Positions 1 through 7,402 are shown, numbered from the stretch's first letter. The stretch is 14,725 bases of DNA from an uncultured Eubacteriales bacterium (GCA_934476025.1 CAKSNI010000007.1:1-14725); one strand, 5' to 3'. The notes: a model not told the origin generated them from the letters alone. Translations and numbers: made by a program.

Positions 1-535
1 ACATAAACCCCGTGGTTTTGTCACGACGGTCAGTGATGAGCTGGGGCGCAAATGCGTGATGGATCTGGTGGAGGATGTCGGGGTCCGGCTTTTTCCGGTC
101 GGGCGATTGGATCGGGATTCCGAAGGGCTTTTGTTTTTGACCAATGACGGGGAGTTTGCCAACCGGCTGACCCATCCGTCCAGCCATGTCAACAAAACCT
201 ACCGGGTAACGGTGAAGGGCGAGGTGACCGACGAGCAGGTTCTCCGCATGAGTGAGGGAATCGAAATTGACGGCCGAAAAACCCTGCCGTGCGATTGTTT
301 TGTGGCCGAGCGAAAAACCGATCGAACGGTTCTGTTTTTTGTGATTTGTGAAGGCCGAAACCGGCAGATTCGAAGAATGTGCGAGGCGGTCGGATTGTCG
401 GTTTTGCGTCTGAAGAGAACCGAGATTGCCGGGGTGAAACTCGGGATGCTTCCTCAGGGAAAATGGCGTGACCTCAATGAACGCGAAATGAAGCGGCTGA
501 ACGGCATTTCGCAGAATGGGGGGAATGACCAATGA
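1..535 (+). CDS. rluB: RsuA/RluB-family rRNA pseudouridine synthase, 5' partial
   Basis: The gene is already open at the window edge, reading in frame from base 2. About 177 C-terminal residues are visible; the start and the expected N-terminal S4 RNA-binding domain lie outside. The family isomerises a specific uridine in rRNA to pseudouridine. The visible part opens with HKPRGFVTT, the usual KPxG segment. It then has GRLDRDSEGLLFLTNDG, in which the Asp at bases 110-112 is the expected catalytic residue, followed by LTHPSSHVNKTYRV and GRNRQIRRM, both typical of the RsuA/RluB/RluE/RluF group. The stop codon overlaps the start of the next gene in an ATGA arrangement, so the two are probably translated together. 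Family assignment is firm. RluB, acting on the large subunit, is the usual annotation in Firmicutes, but the exact target uridine cannot be read from sequence. Confidence 0.9.
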   Translation, partial: HKPRGFVTTVSDELGRKCVMDLVEDVGVRLFPVGRLDRDSEGLLFLTNDGEFANRLTHPSSHVNKTYRVTVKGEVTDEQVLRMSEGIEIDGRKTLPCDCFVAERKTDRTVLFFVICEGRNRQIRRMCEAVGLSVLRLKRTEIAGVKLGMLPQGKWRDLNEREMKRLNGISQNGGNDQ

Positions 536-912
536 TCAGTGTGCTGCCCTGCAATGAAAAAGAACGGGTTGCCGCTTTGTACGCCGAAGAATCGCTGCCT
601 TTTTCGGCCGAAAGCTGTGCGGTTATTGCCAGAGAGGGGACAAAGGAACTCGGTTACTGCCTGTTTGATTTCAAAAAAGATCGTGTGATGGTTCGTTCTT
701 TGCGGCCGCAGTCGGATTTGGCTTTGGCTGACGGAATTTTACGCAGCGCACTCCATGTAGCCATTTGCCGGGGTGTGATTCAGGCGTTTTATGCGCCGGA
801 TGCCCCGGAAAAACTGTTTTTGAAACTGGGCTTTGTGGAAAATGCGGACAAGCGGACGCTGGACATTACCAAACTTTTTAAAAAGTGCGCCGGCTGCTCA
901 AAAAATGCTTGA
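532..912 (+). CDS. Small GNAT-like acetyltransferase-related protein
   Basis: This encodes a 126-residue protein with a shortened GNAT-like pattern. A central beta-rich stretch (about residues 35-60, including ELGYCLFDF) is followed by a helix (ALADGILRSALHVAICRG). Near the end, EKLFLKLGFVEN resembles the C-terminal GNAT strand-turn in which 'xxLGF' is common. The canonical acetyl-CoA pyrophosphate loop (Q/RxxGxG/A) is not evident, so enzymatic activity is uncertain and no substrate can be named. The start overlaps the stop of the pseudouridine synthase by 4 bases, and a G-rich ribosome site (518-523) sits 8 bases upstream. The last three residues before the stop are CSKNA-like and polar. The stop codon falls inside the -35 box of the next promoter. 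GNAT assignment is moderate; hypothetical protein is the safe fallback. Confidence 0.7.
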   Translation: MISVLPCNEKERVAALYAEESLPFSAESCAVIAREGTKELGYCLFDFKKDRVMVRSLRPQSDLALADGILRSALHVAICRGVIQAFYAPDAPEKLFLKLGFVENADKRTLDITKLFKKCAGCSKNA

Positions 913-938
913 CTTCTTTTCCCGGTGTGATGTATAAT
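909..938 (+). promoter_or_regulatory. Sigma-A promoter of secG
   Basis: TTGACT (909-914) and TATAAT (933-938) are separated by 18 bases. The -35 box contains the TGA stop of the preceding gene (910-912). Transcription would start near 945, about 30 bases before secG. Confidence 0.8.
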
Positions 939-974
939 ACCTATGTTATGTTAGAATGATCTTGGAGGCTTATT

Positions 975-1226
975 ATGGAAGTTTTGGAAATAATTCTCGG
1001 TGTGGTTATGTTGCTTCTTTCCATCGTGATTATCGGGGTGGTTTTGCTGCAGCAGGGTCACCGTTCCGGTATCAATGGGGCAATTTCCGGCGGCGCTGAT
1101 ACCTTCCTTTCGAAGAATAAGGCGAAAACGGCGGATGCGCTTCTCGGTCGGATTACCAAATATTTGGCCGGCGCTTTCTTCGTGATTGCGATTGCTACAA
1201 CGGTAATTGCCACCCTCAAAAAGTAA
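975..1226 (+). CDS. secG: Preprotein translocase subunit SecG
   Basis: This 83-residue membrane protein is the small non-essential partner of SecY and SecE in the Sec translocon, and it assists SecA-driven protein export. Two hydrophobic helices are visible: residues about 3-25 (EIILGVVMLLLSIVIIGVVL) and about 60-80 (LAGAFFVIAIATTVIATL). Between them lies the conserved SecG loop, with LLQQG near residue 27, SGGADTFLSKNKAKT, and LGRITKYLA leading into the second helix. The length is normal for Firmicutes. A good ribosome site, TTGGAGG (962-968), is 6 bases upstream. The gene has its own promoter and terminator, so it appears monocistronic. Many Clostridia place secG before rnr and smpB, but here the next gene is bofA-like. 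Confidence 0.96.
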   Translation: MEVLEIILGVVMLLLSIVIIGVVLLQQGHRSGINGAISGGADTFLSKNKAKTADALLGRITKYLAGAFFVIAIATTVIATLKK

Positions 1227-1242
1227 ACCGAATGAAAACAGG

Positions 1243-1271
1243 AGCACGGCTTTGGCCGTGCTTTTTGTTTT
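1243..1271 (+). terminator. Rho-independent terminator of secG
   Basis: A perfect 8-bp stem, AGCACGGC (1243-1250) with GCCGTGCT (1255-1262), has a TTTG loop and is followed by TTTTTGTTTT. It lies 17 bases after the secG stop. Confidence 0.92.
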
Positions 1272-1300
1272 GGGTGAAAAAAGAGCGTGTTGGCGGCCAG

Positions 1301-1329
1301 GCATATTTTTAAATGCACCGGCATATTTC
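1301..1329 (+). promoter_or_regulatory. Candidate sigma-E sporulation promoter of the bofA-like gene
   Basis: GCATATT (1301-1307) matches the B. subtilis sigma-E -35 consensus KMATATT exactly. Fourteen bases later, CATATTTC (1322-1329) partly matches the -10 consensus CATACAHT, with the CATA core kept. The spacing is right for sigma-E. The two boxes also form a 9-base direct repeat, GGCATATTT, 20 bases apart (1300 and 1320). No convincing sigma-A promoter lies between the secG terminator and the bofA-like start. The call is an inference from consensus and context. Confidence 0.4.
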
Positions 1330-1350
1330 TATTACCGGGCGGTGAGAAAA

Positions 1351-1611
1351 ATGGAAACGGCCATAACGGTGGGCGGTTGTTTTTACGGGTTGGGAATGCT
1401 GATTTGCCTGTTGGCGGGGGGCAAGCCGGTGCGGATTTTTCTGCTGAATGCCGGGCTGGGCATTTGGATGTTTGCTTTGATCAATCTGACTTCTTTTCTC
1501 ACCGGGGTTCGTATTCCCGTGAATCCGGCCGGGGCTTTGTGCAGTGCTCTCGGCGGATTGCCGGGAACAGCGCTGCTTTTGTTGTTTCGCTATTGGCTTT
1601 TTCCGGGCTGA
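1351..1611 (+). CDS. bofA: BofA-family protein (pro-sigma-K processing inhibitor family)
   Basis: This encodes 86 residues from the ATG at 1351. In B. subtilis, BofA sits in the outer forespore membrane and restrains the intramembrane protease SpoIVFB until pro-sigma-K should be processed. Here three hydrophobic stretches are visible: about residues 4-24, 29-52 and 66-84. The family signature is present: ALINLTSFLTG, then RIPVNPAGALCSALGGLPG and a hydrophobic tail (TALLLLFRYWL), matching the usual N-x-PxN-x-LGxPG pattern. Earlier in-frame codons back to 1207 would run through the secG terminator and are rejected. The GTG at 1342 is possible but would leave no ribosome site; GGTGAG (1341-1346) suits the ATG at 1351. 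A hairpin follows the stop. SpoIVFB and sigma-K are not in this window, so the exact role is inferred from family. Confidence 0.83.
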   Translation: METAITVGGCFYGLGMLICLLAGGKPVRIFLLNAGLGIWMFALINLTSFLTGVRIPVNPAGALCSALGGLPGTALLLLFRYWLFPG

Positions 1612-1625
1612 CTCTTTTTTGTTCA

Positions 1626-1676
1626 AATCCCCGATCGGGTTTCGGCGGTGGCCGGAGCGGATCGGGGATTGCTTTT
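1626..1676 (+). terminator. Terminator of the bofA-like gene
   Basis: An 11-bp perfect stem, AATCCCCGATC (1626-1636) with GATCGGGGATT (1660-1670), has a 23-base loop and is followed by GCTTTTG. The large loop and short T run make it a less classical terminator than the secG one, but its position 14 bases after the stop supports the call. Confidence 0.7.
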
Positions 1677-1698
1677 GCTTCGTTTTCGGCGGTTGTGT

Positions 1699-1727
1699 TT
1701 GACATTTACCGGGCGATCATGTAAGAT
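1699..1727 (+). promoter_or_regulatory. Sigma-A promoter of the two-component/ABC operon
   Basis: A consensus TTGACA (1699-1704) and TAAGAT (1722-1727) are separated by exactly 17 bases. The transcript would begin near 1734, giving a leader of about 85 bases before the response regulator. That leader includes the palindrome at 1765-1787. Confidence 0.75.
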
Positions 1728-1764
1728 AAAGAAGCGGGGCCTTTAAAAAATCTTAAAAGTTCTC

Positions 1765-1787
1765 CTTCTTTATTTTTAAAAAAGAAG
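1765..1787. repeat. Inverted repeat in the response-regulator leader, possible operator
   Basis: CTTCTTT (1765-1771) and AAAGAAG (1781-1787) form perfect 7-base arms around a 9-base A/T centre. The site lies downstream of the 1699-1727 promoter and just ahead of a TATAAT at 1792-1797. It could be an operator for the regulator encoded next, or a weak RNA hairpin. No protein assignment can be made from sequence alone. Confidence 0.4.
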
Positions 1788-1818
1788 TGTGTATAATCGG
1801 GTCAGGGGGAATGAAAAA

Positions 1819-2514
1819 ATGAATCGAATTCTGATTTGCGACGACGAAGCGGATATTGTCAACGCATTGGTGATTTATTTAAAAGCGGAAGGATATGAAA
1901 CGGTGACGGCTGCCAACGGCAGAGAGGCGGTTCAGGCCGTTATGCGGGAAAACTTTCAGCTTGTAATTATGGATATTATGATGCCGGAAATGGACGGCAT
2001 CACGGCCATGCAGAAAATACGGGAACAGAGCAATGTTCCGGTTATTCTGCTGACGGCTAAAGGAGAAGACAACGATAAAATTCTCGGGCTGAATGTCGGA
2101 GCGGACGATTATGTCACCAAACCATTTAATCCGGTGGAATTGGTGGCCAGAGTAAAATCTCAGCTGCGTCGATATGTAAAGCTCGGAGGAAATATTCCCG
2201 AAAATGATAAGATCATCGAAATCGGGTCAATTGTGATGAATGACTGCTCGAAGGAAGTCACCTGCGACGGAGAACCGGTTTCGCTGACTCCGACGGAATA
2301 TGACATTCTGAAATTGTTGATGACCCATCCGGATACCGTTTTTTCGCCAAAAGAAATTTACAGCCGGGTTTGGAATGATATTCCGATGGAATCGGAACGG
2401 ACCGTAGCGGTGCATATCCGTCATATCCGGGAAAAAATCGAAATTGATCCGGCCAATCCGCGCTATTTGAAGGTGGTTTGGGCCAAAGGATATAAGATGG
2501 TGGGAGGGGTATAA
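1819..2514 (+). CDS. OmpR/PhoB-family response regulator
   Basis: This 231-residue DNA-binding regulator is presumably phosphorylated by the kinase encoded next. The receiver domain (about residues 1-118) has the acidic pair Asp8-Asp9, the phospho-acceptor Asp52 in LVIMDIMMPEMDG, Thr79 in VILLTAKGED and Lys101 in YVTKPF, so all switch residues are present. The winged-helix domain (about 130-230) shows LTPTEYDILKLLM, ESERTVAVHIRHIREKIE and a closing VVWAKGYKM. The ATG at 1819 is chosen because AGGGGGA (1804-1810) lies 8 bases upstream and the receiver domain starts directly after it. An upstream in-frame ATG at 1789 would add a non-homologous peptide over a TATAAT sequence. The kinase gene follows after 2 bases. 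The fold resembles VanR/PhoP-like regulators, but the target genes are unknown. Confidence 0.95.
   Translation: MNRILICDDEADIVNALVIYLKAEGYETVTAANGREAVQAVMRENFQLVIMDIMMPEMDGITAMQKIREQSNVPVILLTAKGEDNDKILGLNVGADDYVTKPFNPVELVARVKSQLRRYVKLGGNIPENDKIIEIGSIVMNDCSKEVTCDGEPVSLTPTEYDILKLLMTHPDTVFSPKEIYSRVWNDIPMESERTVAVHIRHIREKIEIDPANPRYLKVVWAKGYKMVGGV
2502..2509 (+). promoter_or_regulatory. Ribosome site fixing the TTG start of the kinase
   Basis: GGGAGGGG lies inside the last codons of the response regulator gene, 7 bases before the TTG at 2517. No ATG or GTG lies early enough to keep the first membrane helix, so TTG is the likely start. Confidence 0.8.
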
Positions 2515-2516
2515 GC

Positions 2517-4658
2517 TTGTCCAAATTCTTATCCAGCCTTGCCGTAAAAATTACCACCGTGGTGTTCAGTTTTCTGTGCTGCTTTGTTTTGGCCGGCAGC
2601 ACGGTAACGGTGGTTTTTCTGGCATACCATACTGCCTATACCGACGATGGAAACGCTCTGTATTCCAATGTGTATAATACCTATCTGGAGGAACAAACCG
2701 ATGAGATCGCCAAGATTTACGAATCCTGTTTAAGCGAGTCGTTTCAAACCGGCACCGATATCCGGAATACCCGGCTGTACAATGATTTGGATTTCCGTTT
2801 TGCACCGGACAAAAGCAATTTTGATTTCCGGATTGTCGATAGCTCTTTATCGGTTTTGTACGATTCTTCCTCCTTGGATACGCCCTATTCCTATGCGCAT
2901 ACCCGAACGATGTATGCCTATCTGAATCCCTTAGGAAGCCAGCAGTCCTGGCAGGGGAGATATTTTTCCAGCTACGATGAAATGGAAAAATTCATGGAAG
3001 AAGCATCCGATTACAGTTACAGTGTTTCCGAAGGCGCCGACGGCAGCTATTTTGTGGTCTATGAGAGCCGGGAATTTTCTTATCGGATTGACTGCATGGT
3101 AAAATCGGAACTGCCGGTGAAAGACAGCCTGTACAGCAATTTGCGCTTTATTCGGTTTGTCATTTCTTTACGGTATACGTTGATTTTTGTGATGGCAATA
3201 TCGGGCGTGTTGCTGATAGCTTCGGTGGTGATTTTGCTTTGCGCCGCCGGGCACGCGGAATCGAAACCCGGAATTACGCTGAATTGGATCGACCGGATCC
3301 CTCTGGAGATCCTGATGCTTCTTTCCCTGATTCCACTGGCAATCTTTTTCTGGATCGGTTTTTCGTTTTATACCGCCATTTCGCAGTCGCTCGAAATGGT
3401 GGCCGGATTTCTCTATCTTGTGGTCTTTATCTTTTTGGCCTATCTGGCTGTTTTCATCCCGATGCTTTCGTTTTCGGCCCGGGCAAAACAAGGGGCGTGG
3501 TGGAAAAACACCGTTGCCTATGGCATCGGCTACGGGTTGGTTTTTCTTTTCCGGAAAATCGGAAAATTCCTGCGGCTTTGCAGCGCCAATATGCCGAATG
3601 TGCTGAAATATCTGCTGTTTTTGGGCGCCATGGCTTTGTCGGGATATTTTATGATTTTTTGTAATCATCGGGCAAGATTCGGCGGAACGGTGCTTGGTTT
3701 TACGGCGGTTTTGATCCTTTTTGTGCTCGGCTGCATTTGGATGGCGGAATATGGGAAACTGTACCGTTCGGCCGGAAAAATTGCCCGTGGCGAAGAAATC
3801 GGCGACGGCCCGGACTGTCGGTTGCCGGATCAAAAGGCATTTTCCGATCGATTGGTGGGCATTGATGACGGCATCCGCCGGGCGGTATCGGAACAAATCC
3901 GTTCCGAACGCATGAAAACCGAACTGATCACCAATGTTTCTCATGATATCAAAACGCCGTTGACCTCGATTATCAATTATGTGGATTTAATCGGCAAAGA
4001 ACCGATTGACAATCCGACTGTCCGGGAGTATCTGGGGGTCCTGAGCCGTCAGTCCTCGAAGCTGAAAAAACTGATTGAGGATTTGATTGAGGCTTCCAAG
4101 GCCTCAACCGGGAATTTGGCAGTCAATGCCGAACCGATTGATCTCGGGGTGCTGCTTTCGCAGACCGTTGGGGAATATACCGAACGGTTGGCCCAGTCCG
4201 GTCTGGAAGCGGTGGAACAGATTCCGCCGCAGCCGGTTTTTGTATTGGCAGACGGCCGGCATTTATGGCGTGTGTTCGAAAATCTGATGAACAATATCTG
4301 TAAATATGCACTGCCGGGAACCCGGGTGTATTTGAGTCTGGAAAACGACGGTAAAAACGCTTCGGTGATTTTTAAAAATGTTTCCAAAGAAGCACTGAAT
4401 ATCCCGCCCGAAGAACTGGAAGAACGGTTTGTACGGGGGGATAGTTCCCGGAATACCGAGGGAAGCGGACTGGGCCTTTCCATAGCCCGCAGTTTAACCC
4501 AACTGCAGGGCGGCCAATTTGAAATCAGTACTGATGGGGATTTATTTAAAGCGACCGTTCGGTTTTTGATCATTGATCCGCAAACAGCCGAATCTTCTGA
4601 CAACAGTCAGGAAGGAGTACAAGATGTTAGAAGCAAAAAAACTGACCAAGGTTTATAA
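2517..4658 (+). CDS. Polytopic sensor histidine kinase
   Basis: This 713-residue membrane kinase senses an external or membrane signal and phosphorylates the response regulator encoded 2 bases upstream. The layout is: one N-terminal membrane helix (about residues 9-37), an external domain of about 175 residues rich in Ser, Tyr and Asp, a helix near 219-242, then further hydrophobic helices near 261-286, 295-320, 361-381 and 388-408, with a weaker one near 331-348. A short HAMP-like connector (KLYRSAGKIARGEE) follows. The HisKA segment carries His476 in NVSHDIKTPLTSI. The ATPase domain has an N box (ENLMNNICKYA, near 588) and a GSGLGLSIA glycine box near 650. The usual DxGxG box is not recognisable; VIFKNVSKE occupies its place. 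The extra membrane helices between sensor and kinase are unusual. The 3' end overlaps the transporter gene by 35 bases. Confidence 0.93.
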   Translation: MSKFLSSLAVKITTVVFSFLCCFVLAGSTVTVVFLAYHTAYTDDGNALYSNVYNTYLEEQTDEIAKIYESCLSESFQTGTDIRNTRLYNDLDFRFAPDKSNFDFRIVDSSLSVLYDSSSLDTPYSYAHTRTMYAYLNPLGSQQSWQGRYFSSYDEMEKFMEEASDYSYSVSEGADGSYFVVYESREFSYRIDCMVKSELPVKDSLYSNLRFIRFVISLRYTLIFVMAISGVLLIASVVILLCAAGHAESKPGITLNWIDRIPLEILMLLSLIPLAIFFWIGFSFYTAISQSLEMVAGFLYLVVFIFLAYLAVFIPMLSFSARAKQGAWWKNTVAYGIGYGLVFLFRKIGKFLRLCSANMPNVLKYLLFLGAMALSGYFMIFCNHRARFGGTVLGFTAVLILFVLGCIWMAEYGKLYRSAGKIARGEEIGDGPDCRLPDQKAFSDRLVGIDDGIRRAVSEQIRSERMKTELITNVSHDIKTPLTSIINYVDLIGKEPIDNPTVREYLGVLSRQSSKLKKLIEDLIEASKASTGNLAVNAEPIDLGVLLSQTVGEYTERLAQSGLEAVEQIPPQPVFVLADGRHLWRVFENLMNNICKYALPGTRVYLSLENDGKNASVIFKNVSKEALNIPPEELEERFVRGDSSRNTEGSGLGLSIARSLTQLQGGQFEISTDGDLFKATVRFLIIDPQTAESSDNSQEGVQDVRSKKTDQGL
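4612..4617 (+). promoter_or_regulatory. Ribosome site fixing the ABC transporter start
   Basis: AAGGAG lies 6 bases before the ATG at 4624 and inside the kinase gene. It supports starting the transporter at MLEAKKL rather than at the in-frame ATG at 4573, which would add 17 residues unrelated to ABC ATPases. Confidence 0.85.
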
Positions 4659-7392
4659 GCCTAAAAAAGGAGTGCCGGTGGTGGCGCTCGATGGGGTGGA
4701 TATTCGTTTTTCCGACACGGGAATGGTGTTTTTGCTCGGAAAATCCGGAAGCGGGAAATCAACCCTGCTGAATATTCTCGGCGGTTTGGATTCGGCCGAC
4801 AGCGGAGAAATTTTGATTTGCGGTGCTTCCAGCAAACAGTTCCGTCCCAAGCATTTTGATTCTTATCGCAATACCTATATCGGGTTTATTTTTCAGGAAT
4901 ACAACATTTTAGAAGAATTTACCGTAGGGGCAAATATTGCGCTGGCGATTGAATTGCAGGGAAAAAAAGCAACCGACGAAGAAATCAATGCCATTTTGGA
5001 ACAGGTAGATTTGCAGGGGTATGGACAGCGCAAACCCAGTGAATTGTCCGGCGGCCAAAAGCAGCGGGTCGCCATTGCCCGGGCGTTGGTGAAGAATCCG
5101 CAGATTATCATGGCGGATGAACCGACCGGGGCATTGGATTCGGCAACCGGCCGGCAGGTTTTGGACACCTTGCGCAAACTTTCCCGTGAAAAATTGGTGA
5201 TTGTGGTTTCGCACGATCGGGATTTTGCCCGGCAATATGCGGATCGGATTATCGAACTGGCCGACGGCCGGGTGATTCGGGACGAAACCTTTCTTAATGA
5301 AAAAACGGCGGATGAAAATCTTTCGTTTTCCGGCAACACGGTAACTCTCAAAGCCGGGTACCACCTGACGGAAGAAGATCGGATAGCCATTAACCGATAT
5401 ATGGATTCCCTTGGGGAAGAGCAACTGCAGATTTCGGCCCTTCGGCAGCCCACGGTTGCCCGGAAGGCTGTTCCGACCGATTCTTCCTCCATTCGAACTG
5501 ATTCAAACAAACCGTTTTCGTTGATCCGCTCCCGGCTTCCCTTGAAATCGGCTGTTAAAATTGGGGCCGGAGGGCTGAAATACAAAAAGTTCCGCCTGGT
5601 GATGACGATTTTTCTTTCCTGCATTGCTTTTGGTCTGTTTGGACTTTCGGACACCTTCGGGTCCTATCAGCATATACGTGCCTGTGCGGATTCGATAGCC
5701 GACAGCGCGGTGCGATACGCCAGCATTATCAAGGTGAAAAAAATGCATTTCGAAGAGGATTCGTTCTATCAGAATCTGGGAAATCGGTTGAGTGAAAACG
5801 ATCTGAAAAACTTTCGTGAGCAAACAGGGGTTTCTCTGACCGGTGTGTACCAGCCGGTGAGTACCGGGCCGTTTGTGCTGCAGCAGTATGACTCATCCGT
5901 CGAACTGAGCAAAAGCAACTATCGGATTCACGCAACCGAAATCCGGGGCTTTTCGGAAATTCCGGAGTCCCAGCTGGAGAATTTCACCGGGAAATTGCTT
6001 TGCGGAAGGATGCCGGACGGGCAAAAAAATGAAATTCTGATTTCGGATTATGTGTACGAAACTTTCCATAAGGCCGGCTATTCGGAAAGCGGAGATTCTT
6101 ACCGGCTTTCCGCTCGTCCGAAAGAGGATTCCGAAACTTCTTCCTCTGTTACAGCAGACGGAGCCGCTCCGTCTTTTAAGAACATCGCTTCTTATGAAGA
6201 CATGATCGGGAAATCCCTGTTGCTCGGAGAAACCGAGTATACCGTTACCGGCATTTTTGACAGCGAAGTGGATTTTTCCCGTTATGATAGACTGATTGAA
6301 GAAAAGGTCAATCAAAGCGATGCTCAAAACCTGGTGGATTTTGCGCTGATGAATGAACTGAATGGGATTCAGGAATATTCTTTGGCCCAGGTTGCGGTGG
6401 TCGGGGAAGGATTTGTTGATCGCATGACCCGGCAATATCCCGATCATTCGATGATTACACAGGCCTATATAACTCTGTATCAGGAGGACGGCAGTTTCGG
6501 CTTCAGCCCGAATTTCGCCCAAAAATTCAGTGAAACGGATCCGAATCAGGTGGTTTGGTTCCGGGAAAATCGAAATCTGCAGCCGGGAGAAATTTTACTG
6601 GCCCTGCCGCAATCGATGCGGGAGAATCAGGAACAGTGGGAAGCGGCTCTTTCGAAATATGCCGACTTGGTGTTGGAATTTTCCGGGCGCTATCTTCCGG
6701 ATTCAACCCAGAACCCCTTCCGGGATCGGTACCGGGTGGTCGGCGTTCTGCCGATCAGCGAAGAATTTGAGCCCGGGGAAATGATTGTAATCGACGATCA
6801 GACGGCCGAAAAGCTGATTGATCCGCAGGATGGCCTTTTCCTTTTTGCTGCCGGCAAAATGCCGCAAAAACGCGCGGAGATCGAAAAATTGGTGACCTAT
6901 ACACTGGATGACAAAGGGGAAGTCCGATACGAACTGCAAAATCCCGCCTGCTATGAACTGAATATTGTAAACAGCGTGCTGCAGGTATTGGCCAAGGTGT
7001 TCTTCTGGATCGGGATCGGATTTGCCGTGTTTGCGTCCATTATGCTGGCCAATTTCATTGCCACCAGTATTTCCTATAAAAAACAGGAAATCGGAATTTT
7101 GCGGGCTATCGGGGCCAGAGGAAAGGATGTATTTTCCATCTTCTTTTCGGAGAGCTTTTTGATAGCCGGAATCAATTTCCTGTTATCGTCCGTTGGTGTC
7201 GGGGTCCTTACGGCATTGATTAACCGACTGATCCGGGCCGAACTGGGCATTCTGGTGACGGTGCTTTCCTTCGGGATTCGGCAAATTGCATTGCTGTTGC
7301 TGATCAGTATCGCCGTGGCGGCTTTGGCCAGTTTCCTGCCGGTTCGCCGCATTGCGTCCAAAAAACCGATCGATGCGATTCGGGATCGATAA
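4624..7392 (+). CDS. ABC transporter, fused ATPase and FtsX/MacB-type permease
   Basis: This 922-residue protein joins an ATP-binding domain to a permease. The ATPase (about residues 1-230) is complete: Walker A GKSGSGKST (39-47), Q-loop Gln91, signature LSGGQ (141-145), Walker B IIMADE (161-166), and His197. A linker leads to a first membrane helix near 321-345. An external domain of about 440 residues follows, then three helices near 787-817, 839-866 and 887-906. The last part holds the FtsX-type segment YKKQEIGILRAIGARGKDV and ends with PVRRIASKKPIDAIR. This four-helix layout is that of MacB-like 'mechanotransmission' transporters, which do not move substrate through a classical membrane channel. 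Coupling to the upstream two-component pair suggests export or removal of a peptide, antibiotic or lipoprotein-type molecule in response to a signal. The substrate is unknown. Terminators follow. Confidence 0.94.
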   Translation: MLEAKKLTKVYKPKKGVPVVALDGVDIRFSDTGMVFLLGKSGSGKSTLLNILGGLDSADSGEILICGASSKQFRPKHFDSYRNTYIGFIFQEYNILEEFTVGANIALAIELQGKKATDEEINAILEQVDLQGYGQRKPSELSGGQKQRVAIARALVKNPQIIMADEPTGALDSATGRQVLDTLRKLSREKLVIVVSHDRDFARQYADRIIELADGRVIRDETFLNEKTADENLSFSGNTVTLKAGYHLTEEDRIAINRYMDSLGEEQLQISALRQPTVARKAVPTDSSSIRTDSNKPFSLIRSRLPLKSAVKIGAGGLKYKKFRLVMTIFLSCIAFGLFGLSDTFGSYQHIRACADSIADSAVRYASIIKVKKMHFEEDSFYQNLGNRLSENDLKNFREQTGVSLTGVYQPVSTGPFVLQQYDSSVELSKSNYRIHATEIRGFSEIPESQLENFTGKLLCGRMPDGQKNEILISDYVYETFHKAGYSESGDSYRLSARPKEDSETSSSVTADGAAPSFKNIASYEDMIGKSLLLGETEYTVTGIFDSEVDFSRYDRLIEEKVNQSDAQNLVDFALMNELNGIQEYSLAQVAVVGEGFVDRMTRQYPDHSMITQAYITLYQEDGSFGFSPNFAQKFSETDPNQVVWFRENRNLQPGEILLALPQSMRENQEQWEAALSKYADLVLEFSGRYLPDSTQNPFRDRYRVVGVLPISEEFEPGEMIVIDDQTAEKLIDPQDGLFLFAAGKMPQKRAEIEKLVTYTLDDKGEVRYELQNPACYELNIVNSVLQVLAKVFFWIGIGFAVFASIMLANFIATSISYKKQEIGILRAIGARGKDVFSIFFSESFLIAGINFLLSSVGVGVLTALINRLIRAELGILVTVLSFGIRQIALLLLISIAVAALASFLPVRRIASKKPIDAIRDR

Positions 7393-7402
7393 AACGACTA
7401 AG

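Noticed and set aside
873..886. Perfect palindrome ACTTTTTAAAAAGT near the end of the GNAT-like gene
   Set aside because: It lies in codons for KLFKK, is A/T only in its core, and has no terminator features on either strand. Chance symmetry from codons is sufficient.
1789..1818. Upstream ATG that would lengthen the response regulator by 10 residues
   Set aside because: It has no ribosome site and overlaps the TATAAT at 1792-1797, whereas the ATG at 1819 has AGGGGGA 8 bases upstream and starts the receiver domain at its normal place.
3168..3944. Minus-strand open frame of 258 codons opposite the kinase gene
   Set aside because: It is composed of low-complexity His/Arg/Gln-rich sequence with no recognisable family, has no ribosome site, and lies wholly inside a well supported gene. 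It is a shadow frame produced by codon bias.
4893..5654. Minus-strand open frame of 253 codons opposite the ABC ATPase
   Set aside because: Ser/Arg-rich translation without motifs, antisense to conserved ATPase motifs; explained by codon use.
2517..7392. BceRS-BceAB-type bacitracin sensing module
   Set aside because: The permease is fused to its ATPase with a four-helix MacB-like plan rather than a separate ten-helix BceB. The kinase has a large outer domain rather than the short intramembrane sensor of BceS.
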